Assembly: GCA_014529385.2 (NCBI GenBank)
Contig: CM043950.1
Span: forward strand, 76,706,435 to 76,770,434
DNA: 64,000 nucleotides
Source: Adiantum capillus-veneris
Taxonomy: Eukaryota > Streptophyta > Polypodiopsida > Polypodiales > Pteridaceae
Direction of reading: 5' to 3'
Part shown: piece after piece, positions 41,915 to 53,560 of the stretch
Layout: the number at the start of each line of letters is the position of its first letter
Numbering within the stretch: position 1 is the first letter of the stretch
Notes under the pieces: model-generated
Database searches by the model: none
What the model was told of the DNA's origin: nothing
The model's input: the letters and a program-made list of their open reading frames with translations, nothing else
Program-made: the position numbers and the translations under genes

Positions 41915-43458
41915 TGATGGGGGCTTTTCACAAGCCAAGCTCCCATAGCCCTCTTCTCTCGTCCCCACCCCATGAAAACCCCCTCTTAGGGAGGGAGTGA
42001 TAAAAGGCATTGGAAAAAGTAAGAAAAAAATAAATTATGATTATGTAAATATATAAGTAAGGTAAAATAGGCCACCTCATGCCTACGGGGTAGCCCATCT
42101 CCACCTTGCTTCCTTTTTCTTCACTGTTGCCCCGCCGGGTGTCCCTTTTCCTCTCCTCCACTCAAAAGGTCAACTCCTCTCTCTCTTCCCCTTGTCCTTT
42201 CTCCTTTCTCTCTCCCCTCAAGCTACCCCACCTCTCACCAATAGTGCATTATAACTCACCAAAAATGCACCCTAACTCACATGCGACTTACCCTATCTTC
42301 CAAAATAGTATACCCCACCCCCTCTTTCTCTCTCCTATCATATCCCATGACCCAAATACCCCCCTCTCTCTCTAAAGGGCTCCATGTCTCTTGTTTTGTA
42401 GCTAAATAACCTCCCCCACACTCAGTTTCACTGAAAAAGGTGCCCACAGACCCATCCCCACCCGGTGGTTACCTGATTTTTCTTGTGTTAACACACATCT
42501 GCACACAGATTCACCTCTGAACACACTTCCCTCTCTCCCCTCTTGTAATTAATTTATTCTCCATGTCACCTCTCACTTTTTTTCATCAACCCATCTCTCT
42601 CTCTTAGTCTCTCTCTCATGAGACTGCTGTTCTGGCACATATACACACATCCAGACAAGTGGGGCCCACAGTCACATGGCCTATGTAGATAATGATTTCT
42701 TCATTTCTAAATTCTAGAATTTCTCCCTCCTCCTCCCCTATATAAAGAGGGGTCACCATCACACTAAGGACACACACCATCACCAAAGAGTACACTATGC
42801 ACTGTGTGTGCCTAGTGCACACACACACACCCACACCATCACCATCACCGCAATCACCATGCTCGTCTTGAGCATGACCTCTACACCCTTGGGCTATGGA
42901 AGATGAAGGGAAACTAAATGAATGATGATGGCCATAACCTTCGTGCGAGTCTTCGCCATCAACTCCCACCTATCCACCATGTGCTCTACCACGCTCTCCC
43001 TTCTCATTCCCCTACCCTATGCTCCCCATTTCATCGCCTTATTCTCTAAATAAAGCTTGAGGTTTTGTTAGTATGTTTTCTTGCAATGTTTTGCCCATGT
43101 GAGGTGTGCGGAATCGCCACCTAGTCTTGTGTTTGGAGTGAGCTTGTGTATGTGTGAAGGGTGTGCAGATTCACCATCCTTTTGTGGTGCCTAAGTACTA
43201 AGCCGCTATACCCCCTCCCTCACTCTCTCTCTCTCTCTCTCTCTCACTTGATCTCATTCCCATTCCTCTTCATCATTACTCCCAAGCATCCATCTCTCTT
43301 GGATGAAAACTTTGTTATGGTGGTGTGTTGTTTGCGTCCTAGCCGCTGAAGCTAGGTGGTGCCCCCTATGTGCTTTACCATGACAAGCTCGAGGCGTGCC
43401 ATTCGGTCCCCGGTGTTTTAGAGGCCGTTGGGGTTCGGGGTTCGCTTTGCTCCGGTCA
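41915..43458 (+). repeat. 3' LTR of element T
   Basis: 1544 bp, TGATGGGGGCTTTTC ... TTGCTCCGGTCA. A few percent diverged from 21007-22580, clearly more than the LTR pair of N, as expected for the older host element. Confidence 0.92.
42739..42746 (+). promoter_or_regulatory. TATA-like box in 3' LTR of T
   Basis: TATATAAA, conserved with the 5' LTR copy at 21840. Confidence 0.6.
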
Positions 43459-44083
43459 TTTTTGTGCCCTCACTGAGGATCAAGAAGAGGATCAAGAAGA
43501 GAACCAACTAGTGAAGATCCACCGGAGATCGAGGACCAAGAAGAGGTGTTGTAGCCCGAGTCCATTCTCTGACATGAAGACAAGGTACTAAGAGGCGGTA
43601 AGACTATCTAACAATATCTTATTAAGTTTAATAATTATCCTTTTGAAGACGCTAGATGGATGCAAGGCATACAATTAAAGGGTAACCTAAACCTTGTGAA
43701 TGCTTACAATGCTTCCCAAGAGTAAGCAAATGTACAAATGTTGAAAAAAGAACAAAGTTTGTGTCTTATAAGACTCTCCTTTTCTTTATTGTGAACAAAT
43801 GTGAGGTAGTATGCATGCTTAGATCAAGTTTGCGGAGACGACGTCTCCCGAACACCAAGTAGAGATTGTCACTCTACTATGGAAGATTGATAGGACTAAT
43901 GTGCAGACATGCTTGCGGCAGCTTAGGCTCTCAAGCACCAAATGGACTAGTCATCCATTCTGGAACAATGTCGCAGGGTAACATAGGGATCCTCTACTAG
44001 CTAGGAAAAAGGACTAATGAATATGATTTATCTTCTCTACCCCATAGTCCTTGAGGACGAATATGATTTCAAGACAGAAGTAA
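43459..44083 (+). other. Junction: T primer-site remnant, then 3' end of element E
   Basis: 43459-43480 reads TTTTTGTGCCCTCACTGAGG, a decayed copy of the primer-binding site of T. An AAGAAGAGGATC short repeat follows. From about 43.6 kb it is taken as the 3' internal end of E. It ends CTTGAGGACGAATATGATTTC then AAGACAGAAGTAA (polypurine-type) against the E LTR, the usual gypsy pol-end layout. No ORF of length. Confidence 0.6.
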
Positions 44084-44440
44084 TGTCATAATAATAAATA
44101 TCTAATTCTCCTAGATGATTTTCTAATGTTAAATTTATCATTTAATATGGGGAACTGCCAGGGGACAAAAAGCTAGAATATTGGTTAAGCTAGCAGAACG
44201 GTCACAATAGGGATCCAAAGGAGGGAAAATAGGGATCCAAAAGCACCAATGGGCTTAAAAGACCCTAATGTTCAGCCCATTAATACTTCCAAGATGCTAA
44301 GGTTCCAAAATTCAAAGGTAAAAGTCTTCAACTATCCCTACATAGGAGGGGACGATCCCTAGAAGTAGGAGATGAGAGAGAAACTAACACACACACACAC
44401 ACACACAAGCTCCCTTTACACAAAGGGAATGAGGGACACG
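44084..44440 (+). repeat. 3' LTR of gypsy E, first part
   Basis: TGTCATAATAATAAATATC onward matches 13377-~13810 of the 5' LTR. It breaks at GGGACACG where element F' is inserted and resumes at 49671. Confidence 0.9.
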
Positions 44441-44931
44441 TGCTACAAACGGAGGCGCGGCGTCCCTGCAAAATACCCAAAATAGCATACTACAAACCAT
44501 AGAACAGAGTAATCCACATACTTGGCAACCACATAGACACATAACCACGAGATAGACAAACAAAGAGAGATAGAATGCGAGAGAGAGGAAGAGAACATGC
44601 GCAGATGCACGTCTGAGAGTGGAGTGCTACGCCTGGCATGGCGAGAGAGAAGAGAGGAGAGATGAGAAGAGAAACGTAGACACTGGGTGCAATCTCTCCC
44701 CGTGCAAGAGTGACCATTTCCCTCTTTCACGTATTTGATTTATAGATTTCTTGAATGGTCAAAGTGATTACAAACTGCCTGGCCGGTCATAAATGGCCAA
44801 AGCTCATAAAGAGCACTTGAATAATCAAATATACATAACTATAATATCCTTTTGCAATAGCCTAGCTTGGTCAAGTCTTTTTCACCTGTCAGAGCTGCAA
44901 TAAAATATCGACTCCATAACATACCTCTCCG
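44441..44931 (-). repeat. 3' LTR of F'
   Basis: 491 bp, plus-strand ends TGCTACAAACGGAGG ... GACTCCATAACA. The interior end (TGTTATGGAG on minus) is a standard LTR start. Confidence 0.75.
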
Positions 44932-45126
44932 TTGGAAAGCAACTGTCCTTGTTGCAAATATAAGAAATCTGCAAACGATACTTGTAAAAAAATGATTAGA
45001 AATTTGTGTCAAAAAGTAGCATATAGGAAAATAAATGAAACTAAACAACATTGCTTGTAGTGTTTAAACCAAATGGAAACAATATCCCAAAACAACAAGG
45101 CTTATGTAAGTAGCTATCTTATCAGT

Positions 45127-45933
45127 TGATGGGGGCTTTTCACAAGCCAAGCTCCCATACCCCTCTTCTCTCGTCCCCACCCCATGAAAACCCCCTCTTA
45201 GGGAGGGAGTGATAAAAGGCATTGGAAAAAGTAAGAAAAAAATAAAGTATGATTATGTAAATATATAAGAAAGGTAAAATAGGCCACCTCATGCCTGCGG
45301 GGTAGCCCATCCCCACCTTGCCTCCTTTTTCTTCACTGTTGCCCCGCCGGGTGTCCCTTTTCCTCTCCTCCACTCAAAAGGTCAACTCCCCTCTCTCTTC
45401 CCCTTGTCCTTTCTCCTTTCTCTCTCCCCTCAAGCTACCCCACGTCTCACCAATAATGCATTATAACTCTCCAATAATGCACCCTAACTGACATGCAACT
45501 TACCCTATCTTCCAAAATAGTATACCCCACCCCCTCTTTCTCTCTCCTTTCATATCCCATGACCCAAATACCCCGCTCTCTCTCTAAAGGGCTCCATGTC
45601 TCTTGTCTTGTAGCTAAATAACCTCCCCCACACTCACACACACTCAATTTCACTGAAAAAGGTGCCCACATACCCATCCCCACCCGGTGGTTACCTGATT
45701 ATCTCTCTCTCACTTGATCTCATTCCCTTTCCTCTTCATCATTACTCCCAAGCATCCATCTCTCTTGGATGAGAACTTTGTTATGGTGGTGTGTTGTTTG
45801 CGTCCTAGCCGCTGAAGCTAGGTGGTGCCCCCTATTTGCTTTACCATGACAAGCTCGAGGCGCGCCATTCGGTCCCCGGTGTTTTAGAGGCCGTCGAGGT
45901 TCGGGGTTCTCTTTGCTCCCAGCCATGTTGTCA
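45127..45933 (+). repeat. Internally deleted LTR of family T inside F'
   Basis: It starts at the same sequence context (TCTTATCAGT then TGATGGGGGC) as the full 5' LTR at 21007. It follows the T LTR to about LTR base 570 (21577 equivalent), jumps to the equivalent of ~22350, and ends near TTTGCTCCCAGCC. No gag-pol of T follows. Confidence 0.85.
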
Positions 45934-48900
45934 GAAATTGTCTGATGATACCCAAGTTACTTGTTTGTAAAGGTGGGTGGGTATGGGAATATCTGTAAAA
46001 GTAATCCCTCAAAAGACATTAACTTGAAAAAGTATTAATTTTATTCAATCTAAATCATAATGGAGGATTGTCAGATAAGGAGATGTAGGGAAAGTTGATT
46101 TTTTATTATTATTATTATTTTTAGATGTCTGAATAAGAAAGTACGTGGAATAAGGACTGGGGTGGGGAATTAGGTAATATTGCATTCAAATTGAAAGTTG
46201 TATAGGGAGGGAGCTTACTTATCAGGGAAAATTTATCTAGAGGGATGTAGTCATAATTCATACCTTGAGGTTCTCTGATTGTAGCAATGTAGTTGAACGT
46301 TATCTGCAAAAGTATTACTAAAAGACAAGGTGCCAAAAATAATCAAACCGCACATTAATATTGTCAAAGTTGATAATGGTAAAACGGATGCAAAGTTAGG
46401 ATTGAAAGTGGGAGAGTTCAACTACAAACAAGCTAATAATGAAAGTGGGAGAGTTTAACTACAAACATGCGAATAATGAAGGTCCTAAATGAGAATACCT
46501 AGCTGTCAATTGTTAGCGTTACGAGCCTTATACAACGGTTGAAAAATCACAACAGGAAGAGTGACAACAACTAACCAACATATCTATAAAAGTCTTGCAA
46601 ACATGATAGCATGCTAATTATTAGCTTCTTATGAAGTATCATTTCCCTATAAGGACTTGGAGTGAATGGATATTGAGGAGATGCCCAGTGGATATTCCAT
46701 CAGCTGAATGGCACCATTAGTAGAAAGGATCTCAACAGTGTGAACTCGAGAGATAATGGAAGGGAACATTTATACCCAGCTTCCCACATCCATAGGGTCT
46801 CAACAAGGGAGGGAGAATTTATGATGACAAGGCCAGTGTGGCAGGTCCTCTCAGAGTGTAGCCCCGTAGGTGTAGGGCCAGTTGCCGCAAGGGAACTGCT
46901 GGACATAAACATCATGATCAGTACATTTGAGAGGAGCACTTGTGGTGGAATAGGAAGGATGAGGAACCCACAAGGATTCAGAAGCTTGGGCAACTTGTAA
47001 AAGTTATTCCTGAGCAAGCTCAACAACAAAGGGATTCTCAAAGAAAAATTTAGATCGAGCTTCAGAGCGCATGCAGCTGCATGTACAAGAAACCCTTGGA
47101 GCGCCAAGCCATGCATTTTGCAGTAATAGAGAGTGGTCCATGCCATGGTTCTACTGTCGGAGCTGTCGAATGAGCACTAGTTGCTAGTGGACGAGGCATG
47201 TGAAACTGAGGTGCCCTGGCTTGGTGCTATGTCTCTGGTGATCACACGTACTTAAGCAGCCTCGATCTTATAACTGATCAGTGCACGTCATGGAAGGCTT
47301 GCTGCCACACTGATAACAATATTGTAAGGAGTTCGTATGTTTTCCGAAGGTAGGAACTAGCAAAAGTGGTGCTGTCCATTCCTTGTTGCCAACAAGGAGA
47401 GCAGAGAGCTCGTATGGATCCGAGTGACTGGTTGAGAGAGAGAAAAGGAGTGTCGGGTGGTTGCATCAAGTGAGGGAGAGAAGCGGGACGATAAGGGTGG
47501 GGGAATTGGAACCAGTGCATGAGTGGGTTGGTAGATGATCATAGCCACAATGGAGTGGTTGGAGACTACATGCGGCCCACCGAGTGATGAGAAGTGGGGC
47601 GGGGGATGGTTGAAGATGAGAGGGAGAAAGATGGATGGCTCCATGCGAACAAATGAGAGAGAGAGAGAGGGAGAACTGGTGGCTCTCAAAAGAAAAGCTA
47701 GCAGAAGGATATGAAGGGGTAAAGAGCTGATAGTGTGTGGCCGCCGCAACAAAATAGAGAGTGTGTGAGAAACAAAAAAAATGGCACAACTAGTCGCTTA
47801 CATGCCTTTGTGGGTGTGTGGTTGTGGGTTCCATGAGCAAAGCAGGGTGAAGACCTCAGTTTGGATGATGGCGGGGTGATGAACGCCCAGTGTTGGCATC
47901 CAACAACTGATCGGGGAGGGAGAGAGTAACGTGGGGTGCGGGTGTGTCCAACAACCAAGACAGAGAGATAATTAAATGTTTACTGGCTAAGACACGACCA
48001 AGAGAGAGAGACACCCTTTTTCAACTCTGCATGGTGGCTAAGCATGCATCGAGAGGTCACCATAGAGAACCACTACTTTGGTTGGTGTGTGTGAGTTGTG
48101 ATGGTGGATGAAGTGTGGAGAGGGTGAGAGTGCGTTTGCGACTGGAGAAACAAAAAAAAGTGTGGCTGCGGGTCAGGCAGGGAGAGATATGGATAACGGT
48201 GGACTCCAGTGGGGAGAGAGAGAAAGAAGGTTAATTCGTGTGGCTGCATGTGAAATAGAGAGAGAAGGTACGTTATCGCAACTGTAGATATTGAGAGGGA
48301 GAGGAAGAGGGTGTGGTTGGAGGGAAAAGGGGGAGCGGGTGGTTGCGGATCAAGCAAGGAGAGGGAAGGCTGACGGCCCACTACAGTGGGGAGAGAGAGA
48401 GATCGAGACGGTTGTGGATGCCTTTGCGGCTTAACTCGCTACACCCACCTACGGTTGGCTGGCCACTTCAACCCACCTCCTTCTCGCACCTCTGCTTCTA
48501 CTCCTCCATAAGCTTTACATGCAATATCTTGGGTTTTGAATGCACTTGCATGCAATCTCTTCTAGATGCCATTGCTAATGGCATCAACTAAACTTTTCTT
48601 ATCAACTTGCAACTAAATCGTGATCACCATTTTCTAAATGATTACTCTCTATATGCTAAGATCACTCAATTGAATTTGCTTACAGTCTTCTTCGACATCT
48701 ATTTTTGCTTTGGTTCCCAGTTCCTTTTAGTATAGATTTAACCTCTTCTACCGCTTCACTAGCCATGGATCGAATACTGATTAAAGCTTACTATATGTGA
48801 ATCACAAGATTCACAAAAAATAAAATTATCATGATGATTCTTCATGCAAGTTTCATACACTTAATTCTAGATTTACTTCGTTTCTTCTCGAGGAGGCTTG

Positions 48901-49162
48901 GTGGAGAACTCTTCCTTTTTGTACCAAGACAAACATGAAGGAGCAATTATTGATTGTTATCCTTGATTTAGATGTAAGAGACACATCGTTAAAGATAATC
49001 TTAAAAAACAAATTTCATAAAAATACAGACAAAATTAAACTTAGCTATAATGGTTGTTCAACTGGATCTCCATGATTGTAAATTGTTGTTCCACCAAGAG
49101 AATTCCAAAAGCTCCAACTTCCAATGAAATCTTCATCCCCATGGCGATCACATTTTTGAGAG
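45934..49162. other. Interior of F': no recognised gene
   Basis: 3.2 kb. ATT repeats near 46105 and GAGA/GTGT-rich DNA at 47.6-48.4 kb. Minus-strand frames around 47130-46640 look locally protein-like (VAQASESLWVPHP; VEILSTNGAIQLMEY) but have stops and match no family I know; possibly captured or decayed coding sequence. The 48.4-49.1 kb part is AT-rich. Confidence 0.5.
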
Positions 49163-49183
49163 CGTAAGTTGGATCTGATACCA
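49163..49183 (-). promoter_or_regulatory. Primer-binding site of F'
   Basis: The minus strand reads TGGTATCAGATCCAACTTAC next to the LTR, initiator-Met type with A-to-T at one position. Confidence 0.8.
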
Positions 49184-49665
49184 TAGCTACAGACGAAGGT
49201 GCGGCGTCCCTGCAACATACCCGAAATAGCATACTACAAACCATAGAATAGAGTAATCGACATACTTGGAAACCACATAGATGCATAATCGCGAGATACA
49301 CAAACAGAGAGAGACAGAGTGAGAGAGAGAGGAAGAGAACATGCGCAGACGCACGTCCAAGAGCGGAGTGCTACGCCTGGCACGGAGAGAGAGAAGAGCG
49401 GAGAGATGAGAAGAACAACGTAGACACTGGGTGCAATTGCCCCCAATGCAAGAGTGACCATTTCCCTCTTGCACGTATTTCATTTATAGATTTTTTAAAT
49501 GGTCAAAGTGAGTACAAACTGGCCGGCCGGTCATAAATGGCCAAAGCTCATAAAGAGCACTTGAATAATTGAATATACATAACTATAATATCCTTTTGCA
49601 ATAGCCTAGCTCAGTCAAGTCTTTTTCACCTGTCACGACTGCAATAAAATATCAATTCCATAACG
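49184..49665 (-). repeat. 5' LTR of F'
   Basis: 482 bp matching 44441-44931 (CGTCCCTGCAACATACC, GAGGAAGAGAACATGCGCAG). The final base is G instead of A at the outer end. Confidence 0.75.
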
Positions 49666-49670
49666 ACACG

Positions 49671-50834
49671 TGTCAGCTCCGGAGCCCAGATGTCCACAAG
49701 GTGTACTCATTTCCTATTGGATGGCCTTGGAGGTGGACCAATGAGAATTAAGATAGAGTAAATCTAGTTTAATTAATTTAAAAACACTTAATAAAAGAAC
49801 CAATAAGAATTAAGCTCTCTAGAAGACTATTGGACAGTCTCCCAGGGGGTCCAATGAGCATTCGATAGCCCAATGGCTTGCCTAATTCCTATTGGCCAGG
49901 AGGCAAAGAGGTCCAATGCGAGTTTGGTTGAATTAAATAATTACCTAAATCTCTCTCAAAATGGGAAAGGGGAAGACATGTCAGAAGGCTATCACTTATG
50001 CTGCTTAATTTCCATTGGCTAGGCCTCGGGAGGTCCAATAGGGCTGTAGCATGAGCATTTAGCAAGGGGGGTCGACCAAGAGAGAGAGGGGGGGCTGATT
50101 TTTGCAAGGTATTATCACACACACACTCACACAATCTCGTGTGTGAAGCAAATAAGACTCTCTCTCCTTCTCAAGCTTTAATGGAAATCTTACCACCTAC
50201 TCCAAGCTTGCGAGAAGAGATGCCTACACCAACAATTATTGGCTTTGTGATGGAAATCCAACCAGGAACCAAGCTTCAATGCATGCTCATCTCCTTTACC
50301 ATGCTAATTACTAAGCTAAGCTAAGCTAATATGAGTGATTATGTGAGGAGATGTACATATTTCTTGTAAGAATACTCCTTCTTCCTCTCAATCTACTATC
50401 ATACCCCCGCTAGCTGTCACCATCTTTGAAGGTGTGTGAGGTCTTGGTTCTGCGACCGTGAGGGAATTGATGTTGTGTTTGATAAGTGTTTTGCTTAGTG
50501 CATGAAGTTTCCATCTTCATTGCACTAGCTAGTATTGAAGGAACACAAAGAATTGTATTGTAAAATGTCTCTCTTGATGGGAGAAATCATGATACAAAGC
50601 CTTTTGGAGGGGGTATCGGCTCCATGCAAATCTGGTCCTCAATTGTTGTCAATTGCTTAATCTCTCTCTCTTTTGAAGTATTGGTCATGATTTCTAACTA
50701 GGTGTTATGCTTTTTGTTGCTCTCTCCACCCAAGCACTCTTGTTAATCTCAATAAGAATCTATTCTAATGAATTGCTCACTATGTTCATGCTATTTTCCG
50801 CTACACACAAGTTACTAGGCCATAAAATGTTACA
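49671..50834 (+). repeat. 3' LTR of gypsy E, second part
   Basis: It resumes at TGTCAGCTCCGGAGCCC (equivalent to ~13811) and ends AAAATGTTACA. It is followed by the duplication GATGG. Confidence 0.9.
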
Positions 50835-50835
50835 G

Positions 50836-50938
50836 ATGGGAGCATTAATGATGCCTTCTCTCAACAAAAAACTACCATCACATGTTCCTTTTCTTCTCTT
50901 GCATGATGTTTTTGTTGTAGTTTTATGGTGTCATATTG

Positions 50939-50998
<60 letters not shown>

Positions 50999-51073
50999 TG
51001 TGTGATATGGAAGGCAGCACTATCTATGCACTATCTCTATTACCATTTTCATTGGGTCTCTCTTTCTCTTTTG

Positions 51074-51111
<38 letters not shown>
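50836..51111. repeat. Repeat unit X (second copy) with (TA)n and (CT)n
   Basis: ATGGGAGCATTAATGATGCC ... GTCATATTGATT (50836-50941) matches 13209-13322. It is followed by an uninterrupted (TA)n of about 55 bp (50942-50996) and a (CT)n of about 35 bp (51076-51111). The (TA)n tract can fold into a perfect hairpin. Confidence 0.85.
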
Positions 51112-51114
<3 letters not shown>

Positions 51115-51193
51115 GATTTGAGGCAGTATGCCTGCTAGCATAACTAGAAGATATCGCCTAGAAGACTGCCACAAGACACCCTTGTAATCACGT

Positions 51194-51400
51194 TGTTAGC
51201 ATGCAAAGGAGAAGGAAAATGCATGCCTAGCAAATAACTATTGCACGTCCGAAAACACCTGTGGTAAACACCTGTAGAGATTTATGAAAAACTCTCCAAG
51301 CATGGAAAATTCTCAAAATTGGGAGAAACAAAGAACATCCTGACGAATCTTGTCTTGTGGAGATATGTGTAGAGTACACATAGGAAAAAACAGCGAAGAA
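51194..51400 (-). repeat. 3' LTR fragment of G
   Basis: It matches 55935-~56180 (CACCTGTGGTAAACAC, TTGTGGAGAT) then diverges at GAAGAAATC. Confidence 0.8.
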
Positions 51401-51439
51401 ATCAAACACATCAAAAGCTAGAAATGTTTTTCACGATTC

Positions 51440-52290
51440 GAGCTTCAAATTTCTCTTTTCCATCTTCTCGCAAGGCAAACACGACTTGCACCAATGATTA
51501 ACATCCCGCTGAATGCTTGACCATATATAGCCTTCTTGCAAAATTTTATGCAACATGGTCTTCATGGCAAAATGGCCTCCACAAGATCCCTCATAATTTT
51601 CTTACAAAATCTTGTAAATTTCCTCTTTCCAAGGCACATGACGCAAATCCAAATCACTTAGTTTAATGTAAAGCACATCATCAAGAATTTTTTATTTCAT
51701 GGATTTTCTTATAAACACATACTTTTTGGAGGATGGTACACCTTCAAGTAGAATACCTGTCAATAGAAAATCCATCTCCTTTGATAAGACTTCTCTTCCA
51801 TGATATAAAGGGGAATTTGCCTTCAATACAAACACATGTAATCATTTCTTGGCCAGCATCATGAGCTTCTTCATTTTGAGACCTCTCAATATGCTGCAAA
51901 CTCCATGCTTCAAACTTTTTGAGCAATTATTTCACCTTGAGGCATAGATTCTTCAGTTTGAGATTCTTATTCTTCCATTCTCCCAATACTTTCTTTGCGA
52001 CCAACAAGGCATCTACTTTGATTTGTAAGTGTCTAATCCCCAACTACAAAGAGATGTGCAAACCACCTTCAAGAGCCATGTATTCTGCTTCATTGTTGCT
52101 TTTTGCATCAAGTTTCAACCCTTGTTTCCTTACAAGCTTCGCTTGTGCATCATATATGACAATGCCTCCTGAAGTAGCAGCATGACTTCTTTGATACGAA
52201 CCATTGAAGTACAACAGTGAAGCATCAGATATGGAAAGAGTCTCAAATTTCTTCTTTTGCACCACTTCTTTAACCAAAACATGAGTGTCT
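51440..52290 (-). pseudogene. G: archaeal-type RNase H and integrase zinc finger
   Basis: 52277-52044 encodes LLYFNGSYQRSHAATSGG and KSNNEAEYMALEGGL: archaeal-type RNase H in which the first catalytic Asp is Asn. 51600-51470 encodes CGGHFAMKTMLHKILQEGYI and HWCKSCLPCE, an intact H2C2 finger. The integrase core should follow but the LTR fragment begins instead. Confidence 0.82.
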
Positions 52291-52329
52291 TTATAAGTAA
52301 GTAAATCTACCAGGGTACCTCAAGTACTC

Positions 52330-53560
52330 TCTTCCACCAAAACAGTGAACTGAAACTCCTGAAATTCAAAAACTCATCTCATTGTTTTTTGTATATTTGA
52401 ATTACTGAATATTTGGGGAAGCAATGAATAACTGGTGAGAAAGGTGAATGATTTTTGCAGCAAGTAGTGTCTGAATTGTTTGCAAGCATACAACATACTA
52501 GTCATCACCAATTCAATTTCAAAGAATTCTATTTCACGAGGAGTCTTCACTCTACTAGCATAATGAACATGCTTCATATATTGAGATTCCTTCCCCTTTT
52601 GCAATAACATGGCCCCAATGGCATCATCTCCTGCTGATGGATTAACATAAAACTCCTTTTCCTAGTCAAAAGATTGCATAATGGGTAAGTGTACTCAAAA
52701 CCTCTTTGAATTTGTCAAAAACATCATTACAGTCACGAGACCACTCCAAGGGATCATTCTTAATTGTTTGTTGGAATGGATACAATAGCTGCAATGCCAA
52801 AGGTACGAAACGAGACAGATATTTAACTTTCTATATGAAAATGGCCAATTGTCTGGTACCTTTTGGAGATGACATCAACAACAAATCCTCCACTTTCTCT
52901 GGATCTGCTTTGATTCCATTTTCTAAAATCACACGTCCAAGAAGCTTCACACATGGCTGTGCCAAATGATCTTTCTTAGGGTTGAGCTGACCCCCCCACA
53001 ATCATCATACCTTGAAAATGTCATTTCAAGATTTTGAAGATGCTATTTCCTTGAACTGTATACACAAAATTCATCTATGAACCCTTTGAAAAACTTTCCA
53101 AGAAACTGGGTAAGGACCCAATCCACTTTCCTTTCAAAATCTCCAGGCCCATTTGTCAACCGGAAAGGAACGCAGCAAACGAAGAAACAACCCCATGGTG
53201 TGATAAAAGTAGCCTTTTTCTTTATCTTCAGGAGAAAGGATAACCTAAAAATATTACGAATAGCCATCACAAACACCATATATTTCAAACCCAACCACTA
53301 CATCTAAAATTTGATCAATGAAAGGAAAAGGGTAAGTACCTTTCTTGGTCACTGCATTTAATGGCTTGTAATCATCACAAACTCTCCAACACCCGTGTTT
53401 CTTTGGAGTGACCACTACAAGGCTCACCTATTCAACATTATTTTCACAATGAAACCTTTATCCAAAATTTTATCCACTTCTTCCTTTAAAGCATTCATTT
53501 TCTTCTTACCCATCCTTCTTAATTTTTATCGTATTGGCTTTGCCCCTTCAATTACTAGCT
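52330..53560 (-). pseudogene. G: RT and first RNase H
   Basis: 53294-53043 carries KKKATFITPWGCFF, RLTNGPGDFERKVDW and GFIDEFCVYSS: the second Asp of the catalytic pair is Glu. Around 53.5-53.4 kb the N-terminal RT block is recognisable. 52610-52374 holds RNase H (VHYASRVKTPREIEFFEIEL; LLQKSFTFLTSY). Several frames are used. Confidence 0.82.

Larger units (their letters stand above)
21007..43458 (+). mobile_element. Ty3/gypsy Tat-like element T (22.5 kb including two insertions)
   Basis: 5' LTR 21007-22580, primer site 22581, a leader with an extra ORF, gag (from 23439, split by a CACTA-like element), protease (split from gag by element N), RT, RNase H, a duplicated archaeal-type RNase H, integrase, polypurine tract 41899-41914 and 3' LTR 41915-43458. 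It is preceded by TCAGT (21002-21006). The expected copy of TCAGT is absent after 43458, where a second primer-binding-site-like sequence stands instead. Without N and the CACTA-like element T is about 10 kb. All genes carry stops or frameshifts. The dual RNase H places it with the Tat group. Confidence 0.9.
44441..49665 (-). mobile_element. Element F', non-coding LTR retrotransposon (LARD-like) inside E's 3' LTR
   Basis: 5.2 kb. LTRs 44441-44931 and 49184-49665. The minus-strand primer site TGGTATCAGATCC is at 49183. A purine-rich tract (CGGAGAGGTA on minus) follows the left LTR. The target duplication ACACG lies at 44436-44440 and 49666-49670. The 4.25-kb interior encodes no recognisable gag or pol. 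It includes an 807-bp piece of the T LTR (45127-45933). Non-autonomous, most like a large retrotransposon derivative. Confidence 0.78.
13377..50834 (+). mobile_element. Gypsy element E, the outermost nest, 37.5 kb with insertions
   Basis: The 5' LTR (13377-14921) is matched by a split 3' LTR (44084-44440 plus 49671-50834). A perfect 5-bp duplication GATGG lies at 13372-13376 and 50835-50839. The primer-binding site is at 14922, then gag, protease, RT and the start of RNase H up to ~18.78 kb. The 3' end of the internal region (with CTTGAGGACGAATATGATTTC before the LTR) is at 44050-44083. Everything between ~18.8 and ~43.5 kb, and 44441-49670, is younger inserted or rearranged DNA. No integrase of E was found, so it was deleted, probably during rearrangement around the nested elements. 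Confidence 0.88.

Noticed and set aside
46700-47146. 148-codon minus-strand frame as a host gene
   Set aside because: Hydrophobic, no recognisable domain, and another frame of the same strand looks equally protein-like; not enough support.
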